From assembly GCA_032719365.1 (NCBI GenBank), contig CM064872.1, positions 60,340,296 to 60,404,295 on the forward strand: DNA of 64,000 nt. Reading direction: 5' to 3'. The translations under genes were made by a program, and so were the position numbers. The DNA is from Prinsepia uniflora (taxonomy: Eukaryota; Streptophyta; Magnoliopsida; Rosales; Rosaceae). This document shows positions 1-11,305 of this stretch, one piece after another. The notes below the pieces were generated by a model. It did no database searches. It saw only the letters and a list, made by a program, of their open reading frames with translations, and had not been told where the DNA came from. Each line of letters opens with the position of its first letter. Positions within the stretch are counted from its first letter, which is position 1.

Positions 1-541
1 ATGTTGATTTGGATATTGGTGAATTATATGGTTTCACGCACTTCGAGGCGATTTACATGCTTGCACGTAAATCGAGGGGTTTTCTGATTTTACACTTAGT
101 TTCCATACTTATGGCTTTGGATATGCTTTCATGAAATGGTTTTGAAATTGGAATGATAAAGTCGGGCATGAGGCCCAATTGTTTTGGAAACCTCGGACTT
201 GGAGTCCAATTGAGTTATATAATCGGGCCAGGGGCTAGTTGATTTACGAAATCAGGCCGTGTGCCCAGTTGATTTAGGAAATCGGGCCGTGGGCCCAGTT
301 GATTTACGAAATCGGGCATGAGGCCCAGTTGGTAATAAATGTGATTTAGGGCCGGGGACCCTAAATGGATTTGAATAAATGGTTTTGGATTTGAAAATCA
401 GGTGTTTGGACTTGTGATGGTTTCATGGAAATTCCGGGAAGGGCTCTTGAAATGTTTGAAATGATTGATAAACTGTTTGCCATAAACCATCTTGATACGA
501 GGATATGTGATGGTCTCCTCCAGGTGTCTGGGACACTGGGA
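1..541 (+). mobile_element. L-family LTR, left part (older copy)
   Basis: This is the middle of a long LTR of the L family, cut off by the window's left edge. It shows the family's minisatellite of units reading roughly AATCGGGC..GGGCCCAGTT at 155-345, and the conserved block 'ggtctcctccaggtgtct' near 510. It breaks at 541, where a younger copy begins with TGTAACGACC. The broken copy resumes at 4123 with the expected next bases (..agtcacggtgcattgcctgcg). No open reading frame of note. Whether this was a solo LTR or one end of a full element cannot be decided here. Confidence 0.8.
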
Positions 542-775
542 TGTAACGACCCATCCCGAGTATCGGGATTTAATATTATTTAATTATGATTTAGAATGAC
601 AATTCTGGGATTAGTTGAGTGAAATCGGACGAATTGTGCAAAATGACCGTTTTGCCCCTAGGCGTGGGAAAAATGTTGACTTTTTGATTGGGCTGTCAAA
701 TGGACGTTGACCGATGACCGTGACGTAGTTCGGGACGTCACGAGTTCATAGACAGGTGGCACGATCGATTTCGAC

Positions 776-823
776 GTCCGAGAAAAAGTTATGACGTTCC
801 GAGAAAAAAGTTATGACGTTCGG
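776..823 (+). repeat. Short tandem duplication in LTR U3
   Basis: About 24 bp reading ccgagaaaaagttatgacgt is present twice in a row here. Other L-family LTRs have it once, so this is a local duplication in this copy. Confidence 0.8.
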
Positions 824-3271
824 AAGTTCAAGGGCATTTTCGTAATTCGGACAAAAAGGGGAAAATGTTGACTTTTTGACTGGGATGTCCGATGGCCGAG
901 GGCCAAGGACCGTTATGTAGAGCAGGACGATACGAATCCATAGACAGGGCGGCACGCCGAAATCCGGGCTTCGTACGTGGGAAGTTATGGTCTAAAACCG
1001 TGAAATCGGAGAAGTTTACCGTCTCGGTAATCGTGTCGATTATTTTATTCTGAAATAATGTTGGAGGACACTTGGATGAGTGACAAATGTCACTCACCCA
1101 TTGACTATATTGATCATGTTCCACTAAGTGAATAAAATAGAATTAATTCCCTCTTTTAATCTTAGCCATCCATCTAATTTCCCCCAGGTTTCATCTCATC
1201 TGTTCATCTCACTCCCCAGATTGTATCTCGTCCGTCCATCTCATCTTTTCCTTGCTATTTCTGATCAGCCCTCACTCACCTCTCATATATTTTCCCACCC
1301 GTGAACATCACACAGAGTCCACCTCGAAACAAACCAACATCACCACCATATCTGTATCTTTGGGGCTGTGTGAAGGGTGGTGGGAGACTGAGAATTCGTG
1401 GACGACTGGGGGAGCTGGGCACGGAGGGGACGACGGTGGAGGCGAGAGCCGTAACCCGTTTCGAAACCAAAATGGAACTCAAGTTCTGGGCAGGTTTCAG
1501 CCATTTGATTTGATCCCACATTGTTCTAGGACCCTAAAGAGATGGTTTGGACGCAATTGTGAGGAGGGAGAGGGCCAGGATAGACGGCACGATGCACTTG
1601 CAGGTGGCCGGTCTGCACGCTTCCTTGAACAGGTAATGAAATGGACTTATCTTTGGTTTTGAATCAACAAATCAATTAGAAATGAAAGGACAGGATTAAT
1701 GGGATAAATGGGATCGAAAATCGGTCGGATTGGACAGAAACCGTGAACGCCGGTTCAGGGCTGGACCGGATTTGCAGAACCGGCTCAGACCGGGTTGTTC
1801 TGAGGAAGACGATGAACAGTACCTGGCGCGTGGGTTTCACCCGCGCAGGGACTGTAGGCCGCTCGTGGGGGCGCGTGGAGGGTATTTTGGGGATGTTGTT
1901 AACATGACTTTTGTCCCATTTAATGTAACGAACATTTTAAACGTTGGTTTCGGGTCAATCGGGACCCCGTTCCGATACTGTTCGGGATGTCCGGAAGTTT
2001 TAAGTTGGGTTTAAAAATAGTTAAAAATTCGGAAAAATTACGGGACTTGAATAGGATGTTAATGAAGAGGTTAGTAACCCTCTAATGTGATTTGGACAGG
2101 TTTAGGTGTCCCCGGTGTAACTAACGAGTCCCAGGAAGGCCAATGGCACGCGTATCGAGGCACACGGTTAAACGGTCTGTGAGTGGACTTTGGTTTTATA
2201 AATTCTATGCATGCCTAAATGTTTTATATAGATTATGGATATGATTTTATGATATTGATTTGGATGATTGTGAATTATATGGTTTCACGCATTTCGAGGC
2301 GATTTACCGTGTTTGCACGTAAATCGAGGTTTTCCCGATTTTACACGGATTTTCCATACTTATGACTTTGGATATGATTTCATGAAATGGTTTTGAAATT
2401 CGAAAGGTAAACTCGGGCATGAGGCCCAATTGTTTTGGAAACCTCGGACTTGGAGTCCAATTGAGTTACGTAATCGGGCCAAGGGCCCAATTGCTTTATG
2501 AAATCGGGCCAGGGGCCCAATTATTTATGAAATCGGGCTACGACCCATTGGAGTTATATAATCGTGTCGTGGGCCCAGTTGGTTTACAATTTCGGTCCGT
2601 GGGCCCAGTGGTTTACAAAATCGGGCATGAGGCCCAGTTGATTATAAACATGATTTCGGGTCAGGGACCCTAAATGGAATTGTGATGTTTTATGAAAATT
2701 TTGGGCAGGGCCCATTGATATGTTGTGAAATGATTTGATAAAACTATTTTCCATATAACATCTTGATACGAGGAAAATGTGAAGGTCTCCTCCAGGTGTC
2801 TGGGGACACTGGAGAAATCACGGTGCATTGCCTGCGAGGGGTCATTGTACGGAGCTACCGGACCGTATAGTGACCTCAGGAGCAGGATTTCTATAATTAG
2901 GACCGTCCTGGGACGTCAGGCATCTGGGATGCTGTACCCGGATTGGGGTTCGGGGATTGGACTCGGGATTGAGACCCCAAGTAGCACTCGTAGCTTATGG
3001 TTATACCATGAAATATGACATCTGGAACGTCAAGCGTCGGGGACGCTAGCATCTGGGATGCCGGAGATGGTAATATGGTAAATATGACTAATGGATCTAT
3101 GAAATGGTTTTTTCGGTTGGATTTATGGTTTACCGTTTTGGGCTAAGGCCCTAATGCCTTGTTGAGCAAATGTTTTGGACTACTGGTTTTCGTGGAATGC
3201 ATACGTTTTTATTGGAGGGCAAAAATTTCTTATGAAATGTGTTAATAAACTAATTTATTTTCATTCATTCA

Positions 3272-4055
3272 CAAGCTTTTGTTTTTAATGCCTTCAGGTT
3301 GATTACGGATGCGACTCTGCAGCAGAGACTGGGACATCGCACACCTCCTCCATCGATCCTTGCGCACTCTGGAAGCCCCGTTTGGGCAGTGGCAACAGGT
3401 TATCTCCCTTGTNNNNNNNNNNNNNNNNNNNNNNNNNNNNNNNNNNNNNNNNNNNNNNNNNNNNNNNNNNNNNNNNNNNNNNNNNNNNNNNNNNNNNNNN
3501 NNNNNNNNNNNNNNNNNNNNNNNNNNNNNNNNNNNNNNNNNNNNNNNNNNNNNNNNNNNNNNNNNNNNNNNNNNNNNNNNNNNNNNNNNNNNNNNNNNNN
3601 NNNNNNNNNNNNNNNNNNNNNNNNNNNNNNNNNNNNNNNNNNNNNNNNNNNNNNNNNNNNNNNNNNNNNNNNNNNNNNNNNNNNNNNNNNNNNNNNNNNN
3701 NNNNNNNNNNNNNNNNNNNNNNNNNNNNNNNNNNNNNNNNNNNNNNNNNNNNNNNNNNNNNNNNNNNNNNNNNNNNNNNNNNNNNNNNNNNNNNNNNNNN
3801 NNNNNNNNNNNNNNNNNNNNNNNNNNNNNNNNNNNNNNNNNNNNNNNNNNNNNNNNNNNNNNNNNNNNNNNNNNNNNNNNNNNNNNNNNNNNNNNNNNNN
3901 NNNNNNNNNNNNACAGCTTTTGTTTTTAATGCCCTTCAGGTTGATTACGGATGCGACTGCAGCAGAGACTGGGACATCGCACACCTCCTCCATCGATCCT
4001 TGCGCACTCTGGAAGCCCGTTTGGGCAGTGGCAACAGGTTATCCCTTGTTTGACA
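3272..4055 (+). repeat. Duplicated sequence on both sides of the gap
   Basis: About 140 bp before the gap (3272-3412) and about 140 bp after it (3913-4055) are the same LTR sequence, from acagcttttgtttttaatgc to ..acaggttatc. The left copy differs mainly by single- or two-base indels (ccttcagg/cccttcagg, gactctgcag/gactgcag, gccccg/gcccg, tatctccctt/tatccctt). This looks like the same locus assembled twice with an error-prone contig end. Confidence 0.85.
3413..3912. other. Assembly gap, 500 N
   Basis: Exactly 500 N. The round number indicates a placeholder of unknown true size put in during scaffolding. Open frames running through it are meaningless. Confidence 0.99.
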
Positions 4056-4122
4056 CCTCTTGTCAAACGGGAGCATGGCATATTCCATGGTAATCCCGGG
4101 GGGATTGAGATGGGTCGTGTCA

Positions 4123-4851
4123 GGGGCAGTCACGGTGCATTGCCTGCGAGGGGTCATTATGCGGAGCTACTGGACCGTATGATGACTCAGGAGCAGGATT
4201 GCTATGATTAGACGTCTGGGTAGTCAAAGATATTGACCCAAAGAGACCCCAGGCAGCACACGTTGCTTATTATACTGTGAGACATGACGTCTGGGACGTC
4301 GAGCGTCTGGGGCACTAGGCATCTAGGATGCCCAGGATGGTTTAAACATGTTTTCCTGGAAATGGTATTTATGGTTATTGTTTTGGGCGATGGCCCACTT
4401 AGAATTGGAATTGGTATTCTGGATGTCGGATTTATATAATATATGTTTGGTTTTCTGTATTCATGGTTTTGGGTAGAGACCCACATGATTTGGTTTTACG
4501 GTTTCTGGGCTAAGGCCCTAATGGTTGTTTTTAGTAAATAGTTTACTTACTGGTTTTCGATGCATGCATACGTTTTAATGAAGGGCATAAATATCTTTGT
4601 GAAATGTGTTTTATGAACTTATTTATTTTCGTCCACTCATAGCCTTTGTTGTTTTTAATGCCTTTCAGGTTGATCACGGATGTGACTGCAGCAGAGATTG
4701 GGACATTGCATACCTCCTCCATCGATCCTTGCACACTCTGGAAGCTCGTTGGGGCAGTGGCTTTAGGTTATCCCTTGTCTGACACTTCGTGTCAGACGGG
4801 AGCATGACATATCTCACGGTAATCCCGGGGGGATTGGGATGGGTCGTGCCA
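4123..4851 (+). mobile_element. L-family LTR, right part (older copy)
   Basis: This continues the LTR broken at 541. It contains the 'cacggtgcattgcctgcgag' block, a second ATGCATGCAT motif near 4562, a CACTCATAG remnant of the conserved CCACTCACAG motif near 4634, and CTTTCAGGTTGATC near 4663. The perfect hairpin GTCTGACAC/GTGTCAGAC lies at 4777-4797. The LTR ends ..GGGTCGTGCCA at 4851 (usual GTGTCA, one change). The next bases are ccaaa; the matching left flank lies outside the window. Confidence 0.8.
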
Positions 4852-5214
4852 CCAAATCCAGTATCTTGACTCCAATTTCAATATCTTGACCCTTTTCGAG
4901 TCCTAATCCAACATTTGTAATCCATGCCACCATTGACATGCCTGATCACCGAGAAAAACACCACTGGGTGTACTACATTCTGTAGAGGATCTCCCATCAC
5001 ACATAAAAAATTTAAATACATGCTTTAATTGAGGAACTCACTGAACTATCTTACACGGGTCCAACATGCCAATCCATGCTACATTTCTAGAATGTGGGCT
5101 CGTTCACTATCTGTACCCACACAAGTCCTCTATCGGAGCATAGTATCCAACATCCGACCCCCAGTCCAGGGTCCATTCCCTCTCAAAGTTTATCTTGGGA
5201 TCTTGTATACCCTC

Positions 5215-5709
5215 CAGGGCCGGCCATGGCCTAGGGTGGCAAGGGCGACTTCCTTGGGCCCACAAACAGGGAGGGCCCAAAATTTTTAAATTTGTTTTAT
5301 TTTTATGGGAAAAAAGTAAAAGAATATTTAAAATTTTGAAAAATATTTAAATTGAATTTGAAGAAATATTTTATTAAAAACTTGGTCTCATATTCTTGAA
5401 ATATTATAAGACTTATTCTGATTAATATATAGGTATCTAGTTTGCCTTATAAAGTCATTAAGACTCTAACTCTAATTTTTTTATATATAAAATCTCATCG
5501 TTTCTTAAAAATATAATATTGCAAAAATGACTATATTTTCTATGTATGATTGATGTGCTTAAATTTTTGAATTTTTTTGGTATATTGCTAGGAGGATGAA
5601 AGCAAGATTGAAATTTGAAAAAATTATTAATTTTTTAATATGTAAATATATATTATAGGGGCATTTTATAATTTTCGCCCTAGGCCTCCAATTTATTGGA
5701 CCAGCCTTG
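5215..5709. mobile_element. hAT-like non-autonomous DNA transposon (MITE-like)
   Basis: The 495-bp insert is flanked by a perfect 8-bp target duplication, ATACCCTC (5207-5214 and 5710-5717). The ends form an imperfect terminal inverted repeat: CAGGGCCGGCC at the left, CAAGGCTGGTCC as the complement of the right. Further in, CCTAGGGTGGCAAGGGCGA on the left is mirrored by GCCTAGGGCGAAAAT on the right. An 8-bp duplication and CA(G)GG(G)C ends are hAT hallmarks. The interior is AT-rich, has no transposase, and could only move with a transposase from elsewhere. Confidence 0.9.
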
Positions 5710-5797
5710 ATACCCTCGTATATTTACCTAATTACCGAGCCGAGACGGGGATCATGTTTTGGTGGCATGAAATAGGCAACATCGTTAGTACCACACT

Positions 5798-5809
5798 GCT
5801 TTGATACCA
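5798..5809 (-). other. Primer-binding site of element D
   Basis: On the minus strand this reads TGGTATCAAAGC, one base off the initiator tRNA-Met primer site TGGTATCAGAGC. It lies three bases from the LTR end. Confidence 0.75.
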
Positions 5810-5812
5810 AGT

Positions 5813-8072
5813 TAACAGAACCCGTCCCAAAAATGTTTTGATAACTGTGTCTGGTCCTGCTCCCGTTTGGCAAGTCAACTAAAGTTCTGAAAACACCATT
5901 AGCACTTGTCTCACCAAGGATAGCTGTACTGATTCTCACTTATGTCTCTGCCTCTCCATCATCCCCAATCTTCATGCCACGACCTGGAGGGTCATCAAAA
6001 CATTAAAGATGTGAGTAGAAAAAAATAACATCATTTGAAAATACATTTTAAAAACAAACTCTTTACCTCCAGCTTAAAAACATTCATACATAGATAAAAA
6101 CAAGAACAACCAGATTTCAAAAAAAAAAAACCACATGAAAACATCTGGACACCTAAACACCTGAACCATAATCAAACAACACTCATCATCAGTGCATAAC
6201 TTCAATCACAATATCACATCAGCACTACTCACTAGTGCACAGACAACAATCATAATCAATCACACAATCACTTTCACACTACGCGTAGGCAACCACCAAG
6301 TCATATTCTCGGGATCAGACACATCTGGGTAGGACCCTCGAGATCAGTCACATCTGGGCAAATACTAACATCCCCAGGATCAAACACATCCGAGAAATAC
6401 CCCAGGCTCAGTCACATCCGAGAAAACAACGTACCTCAAAAAAAAACTCATAAAGCCAATCACTGTGCTTTTACAAAATTTTTAACTTAAAACCAAGTCA
6501 GACATTTCCCGAACAGGGCATGAGCCCAAAACATATTTTCCACAACATGATCGTAAAACGATGTCCATAATTAATTTAATAAATCCAAAAATCAGAAATT
6601 TGACCATATATTCACATTTGACTCCAAATCCAAGTAAAAACCATCTCTAAAATAGGTTCCGAGCCCAAAATACCGTTTTCACGAAAATCCATATAATCAT
6701 GTTAAGAAACCAGTAAATAAGTCCATAAAATCACCAAGTAATCATCTCAAATTTTCATTCAAATCATTGCAACTCAAATCATGCAATAAACTATATAAAA
6801 CATTTACTGTCCATGCATCACAGTTTATAAACACAAACGTCCACGCACACACCATCCACGCAGTTCAATTCCGAACTAAACGCTCCTCTATAAATTCCAG
6901 GAATCGCCATTCCTGCTAAAAATCATTATCGAGGGTCATTATCATCCCCAAATAACCTCACAATACAATCCCCAATTTTACGGGATTCAAAAACGTATTA
7001 AAAACATACACCTAACACTTCAGACACAAAATTATACCGAAATGGTGTCTGATCGACTCAAAACCCGCCCCAAAATATTTGTTACATTGATTACATTGAA
7101 AATCGTGTTGACTGTACCTCAAGATTCCCCCACACACGCCACTAGAATCTACAATGTCATCTTCTTCACCTGTTTCCTGCAAACGGGTCGCCCGACCCGA
7201 TTTCATGACCCGATTCCAAAACCTGCAATTCATGTCCAACTTTCTCAATTCTTTCATCCAATCGAGTCCTTTGTTTTCCAGGAACAGTTTTGTAACCTCT
7301 AAACATAAAAATTCTCACCCTGGTTCTCTTGGATGGACAATAGAATTTTCAGCCAAATTTCAGTCCTTCAACACACGATTCCCTGCGCCCAATTCTATGA
7401 AACCACCACTCAATCCTACTCGTCAAGGATAAAATATCAAGGCTATGACATCAATTTCAAGTTCTCAGGCCTAGAATTAGAAATTCAAATTATGGGTACA
7501 TGGGTATGTTATTCGGGTTTTCTGGGTTTCTGGCCTATAAAAGATTTCTTCCTTCAGTTCTAGTTTCCACTAATCATTTCTTTCCTTTCTAACTCCTTTT
7601 TTTATGTTTTCCTCTAGTTCTCTAGTGAAGATCAAAGTCTACTGGCCTTAATAGGTTTTTGTCTTTGGGTTTTCAAAATGTCCAGTAAACACGAACATGC
7701 ACCAACACAACATACACGGTACAAGGCCACTAATCCCATCAGGATGGTGACACTTGTCACCATCCCATCTTGACACAATAATTAGTCGATGACTCATCCT
7801 TAAGTTAAAAGACCAAACTGCTCTTCTTATCCAAATTACAAAAATACCCTTGGTGGTTTCAGACCCATAATAAATCCATATGAACTCCAATTTCGATGTG
7901 CCACTTGTCCACGGACTCAATACTTCGAGACCTACGTAAAGGTCCTTACAGAAAGTCCAAAAAGTGCCTGAAGCAAAAAGTCAACTTTTGACCACTTAAA
8001 TCAAAGGTAAAAATGTCAATTCCCTTTCCAAATTCTGGGAATTACCTTTTTTCAAATTTTTGGGCCGTCACA
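5813..8072 (-). mobile_element. Element D, 5' LTR (about 2.26 kb)
   Basis: On the minus strand the LTR starts TGTGACGGCCCAAAAATTTG at 8072 and ends ..TTTGGGACGGGTTCTGTTA at 5813. The terminal CA appears mutated to TA. The two ends are imperfect inverted repeats like those of family L. It shares that family's order of motifs: CTCCAGGTCGTGG near 5985, a GTGAGT box near 6010 and 'cgtccacgcacac' near 6838. A short repeat carrying 'cacatctgg' or 'cacatccga' runs 6305-6425. D sits in A's 3' LTR, which resumes at about 8073. Confidence 0.7.
6305..6425. repeat. Imperfect minisatellite in D's LTR
   Basis: Four imperfect units of about 30-35 bp carry ..ggatcag.cacatctggg.. or ..cacatccgagaaa... They occupy the position where L-family LTRs carry other minisatellites. 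Confidence 0.65.
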
Positions 8073-9544
8073 AATCACCATTCATAAATAATTTCGAAAT
8101 CCCTAGACATTAACAACCAATCATAGTCAAACCTTAAGTCCCGCTAGTCCATCTGGCCCGTTCCTTGTACTACACGGAGACATCATGGAACCCGCGAAGT
8201 CCAATTGCAACGGCACGTGCAAAGTCCAACTCCGACAACGTCTGAGTTTGTATCCGGGAATCCCGGAGTCCAACTTCGGTATAGCAATCCAATCACATAA
8301 GGACGACCATACTAGAAAATAGTTTACAAAAATATCTTTTAACTTTGTTTTGAAATACCTCTAAAAACCCCAAAAACATTTACAACTCGGCCCTGAGCCC
8401 AAAATCCAATTTTTCCCACAAACCACCATAACTTATGTCACTGAAACCGTATTATGTTACTCATCTTAGGCAAACCCCAGAGTCCAAAAAACATTTAGAA
8501 TCAAATATTCAAATCATAGAAATCCAAACCATGCTATAAAACCATATGAATATGTAAATATGAATGCATCATATTTAACAAATAAACTGTCCACTCACAT
8601 TCCAACTGATAGCTCAATTGCGAGCTATGTGCTCCTCAGAAGTCTCCAAAGCGTCCTCGCACATCAAAGCAACACACGGGGGTCACTAACAATCCATATA
8701 ACCTCGTATGTAAACCCCCCCCCCCCCCCCCCCAATTCTCGGGATAGTAATACATCCTGAACATGCAAACCGATGATAAAAATGCCTAAAATTATCTCTA
8801 AATGAACTTTGTTTGGCCGGAAACCACTATCATTGGATTGAGCTCGTCGAAACCTTTCGAACGAGTCTGGTCTCACCTTAAGATTCGTGTCCATGCATCA
8901 CCACTAGCCGGACGAAGGCCGACAGCCTTCCCCACGTGCTGCCCACATCACATGCTAACGTCACCCGCTAAGGTCACTCGCTGACATTAGCTCTAGCTGA
9001 AATGGCACCCTGTTGATTCACCCCCACCTGCTGACGTGGCATAACATGTGTCCCTGACAACTGACATCACCCTAACACATGTCAAGCTGACGTGGCACCT
9101 CTGCCACATGGAATGTTGACGTCACTCCCTCACGGAGATGACGTTGGCGCTGCCTTCGATCGATCGGAAAATTCCATTAAAGGTATGATTTTCAAACCTG
9201 CATAACTCCCTCATTTCTAAACCAAACTAGGCAAACTTTAAATCAAAATCTATCTACTCAATCCTAGAAATCCAAATGCAAGCCCAAAATTTAGAAAAGA
9301 TATCTAGATTCCAAGTTATGAGCCTCCAAAGTTCCGGGTTTCCTTCCTCTTCGCACACCGTCCATGTTTTACGCCCTCCACTTTCAAACCTGGGCTAGTC
9401 TTGACCGTGACAGTCCCTAAAACTTGTTTCTAACCTTGGTATAGTCGAAAAAACTCCCAAAAACAAAGAAGGAATAATGGGTTGTATGGGTTTTGTGTGG
9501 GTTGCACAAGTTGGAGGGGAGAGAGAATAAGAGAGTGTGTTGAT
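8073..9544 (-). mobile_element. Element A, 3' LTR, first part
   Basis: From 8073 to about 8757 this aligns closely with 22985-23638, A's 5' LTR: caccattcataaataattt, cctcgtatgtaaaccccc, ctcgggatagta and many shared stretches. A 19-C run lies at 8715-8733. From 8930 to 9150 there is a dense set of ACGT-core and CCACATG motifs, including TGACGTGGCA twice. The LTR is interrupted at 9545 by a solo LTR and resumes at 11306. Its left part was displaced by element D and lies outside the window. Confidence 0.75.
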
Positions 9545-11305
9545 TGATAGGTCATAATTTGTGCATGTTTTATCTATGATTTAATACCCGTTTACTTATA
9601 TTTTGATAATATTTCATTCTATACAATTGGAGGAAATAATATATTTTGTTAGAAATGTTTAGATCAAATAGAGTTTGGAATTACAAGAATTTGAGCGAAA
9701 GAATCACCTAAATCGGAGTTGAAACGAAGAAGTTATGAAGGAAAGAAAATGACATAGTAATTCAGTGGACACCCACCGAATAGGCATCAGAGAGCTCTTT
9801 GCCTGTCACTGTAACGCGCCACCAGATTCGATAAGCGCCTACCGAAGCGCCTCAATCCTCTACAGTGCGTGTGTGCTGAAGCAAAGTTTCCCGATTCGGT
9901 GGACTGCCACCGAATCCACCTTCACAGCAAAGCGCCTTTGACCAGTGTTGACCATGCCTTTGACTGCTCCTATTTCGGTGGTTGACCACCAAAACTGGTC
10001 TCTGAAGCTTTAATTCCGAGTTTGGGCTATTTTTAGGTTAATTTCAAGTTCCTTCCACATTTATTCTCCATATTGTATAGGGATTTTAGTCATATTTCCT
10101 TTTGTATGCTTATTTTTAATTGCTTTATTTGTAGGAAGGGTTTTAATTAGATTTCTTAATTATTTAGGAAGCCTTTTTCTTATAGAATTTAATTAGAAAC
10201 TCATATTTTGAAGATGATTACTTATTCTCTTTTAAATAAGGGCATTAGGGTTTATTGTAGGGGGCCGAAATTACCTCTTGAAGGTCCCCAAAGCTTTGTC
10301 AAAATTCATACTCAATTTATATATATAGTCTAGCCGTATTTTATTATTTTTATGCTTTTGGATTCAAGCTTATGCTAAGGACGTAAGGCTTGGGAGAAGA
10401 AGAGTGTTTGAGCCCCTTTTCTTACTCCTTGCTATTCTTTAGTATTTGTGTTTATTTATTCTTTTATCGTTTTATGTTTCTTCCGCATTTAATTATGTTA
10501 TTCGTTTATTCAATAATGTTTGAGTAGTGTAATTAGGGCTAGAGTTACTTGAAGCCCTAGCCATGTTAGTTCGTGTTTGATTTCTAGTTCTTGATTATAA
10601 TTGTTATGTATGCCTGGATTTGTTGGATTACTGCGCTTCATGAACTCAATTTATGCTTATAAGTTTAGGTACCTTATTTGTGTATAATTATCGATGTAAT
10701 TTCTTGACGGATCACCTCGATGTTTGTGTTCGCCCTGCAATTTATAGCATCACGTTTAAGAGGGGGAATCTTATTCGTAATCTAAACTCATAACTTCCTA
10801 GGTCTGCACATCACTTTTCTAGGAATAGTGTAGTGCCATTAAATATTCTTTATATTTCATGCATTATCACGCACCATCAGTAATAGTTGTTTAAGGGCGG
10901 ACACATCACGCTTAAACATGCAATCTAAGAGAAGATAATATGTGTAGGGTGAACCTTAGCCAGACCCCTACACGGGCACTTAATTCAGATACATGCATAG
11001 TAATCTAATCAAGGAAATCTAACGAAACTTTAATTGGTAAAGGTAGATAGAAACCCTAGTTCGACTTAGTTAGTTATTATTAGTTAATTTACTTCATTCA
11101 TAAAATGTAACAAACCCTCCATTGTATTTTAATTACTCTACTTAAGTCAATTGAGTTAAACGGAATTGGATATCATTGAGCAAGTCTTCGTGGGATCGAC
11201 CTTTGCTTGCATCTATACTATCTACATATCTTGTGCGCTTGCAAAGTTTATTACACGTAGAGGTTTTTCCTAGTACATATTTTGTGCTTGGTAAAATTTC
11301 TATCA
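9545..11305 (+). mobile_element. Athila-type solo LTR
   Basis: The 1,761-bp insert begins TGATAGGTCATAA and ends ..ATTTCTATCA, flanked by a perfect 5-bp duplication TTGAT (9540-9544 and 11306-11310). The ends and an internal block (9690-9740, cacctaaatcggagttgaaa then aagaagttatg) match the Athila LTRs at 30394 and 46446. A TATA-like TTTTAAATAAGG lies near 10233. No internal domain remains, so it is a solo LTR produced by recombination between two LTRs. Confidence 0.9.

Larger units (their letters stand above)
542..4122 (+). mobile_element. L-family LTR, probably solo, nested in an older copy
   Basis: The unit starts TGTAACGACCCATCCC at 542 and ends ..TGGGTCGTGTCA at 4122. Both ends match the LTRs of the complete elements at 11874-20816 and 52490-61508. 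No primer-binding site follows the right end and no polypurine tract precedes the left end, so a solo LTR fits best. Flanks are ..ctggga and ggggc.., consistent with a decayed 5-bp duplication near GGGGA in the host LTR. The copy contains the assembly gap and about 140 bp of duplicated sequence around it, so the true LTR length is probably near 2.9 kb. Small open frames inside (for example 1252-1662) are not conserved and are not called. Confidence 0.8.
4852..5812 (-). mobile_element. Element D, internal remnant
   Basis: The sequence sits between the L-family LTR and the LTR of element D. D's primer-binding site at 5798-5809 is oriented so that D's internal region runs leftward. No gag or pol similarity could be recognised in either strand. 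A hAT-like element (5215-5709) splits it. Stretches 4852-5206 and 5718-5797 hold nothing else I can name. Confidence 0.55.

Noticed and set aside
1252..1662. 136-codon plus-strand frame
   Set aside because: It lies within an L LTR, has low-complexity Gly/Glu-rich composition, and is not kept in other copies.
3299..4093. 264-codon open frame on the plus strand
   Set aside because: It exists only because it runs through 500 N; the real sequence on each side is LTR.
6305..6425. CRISPR-like spaced repeats (also 24240-24470, 34930-35215)
   Set aside because: Units are imperfect with irregular spacing and lie inside plant LTRs; these are minisatellites.
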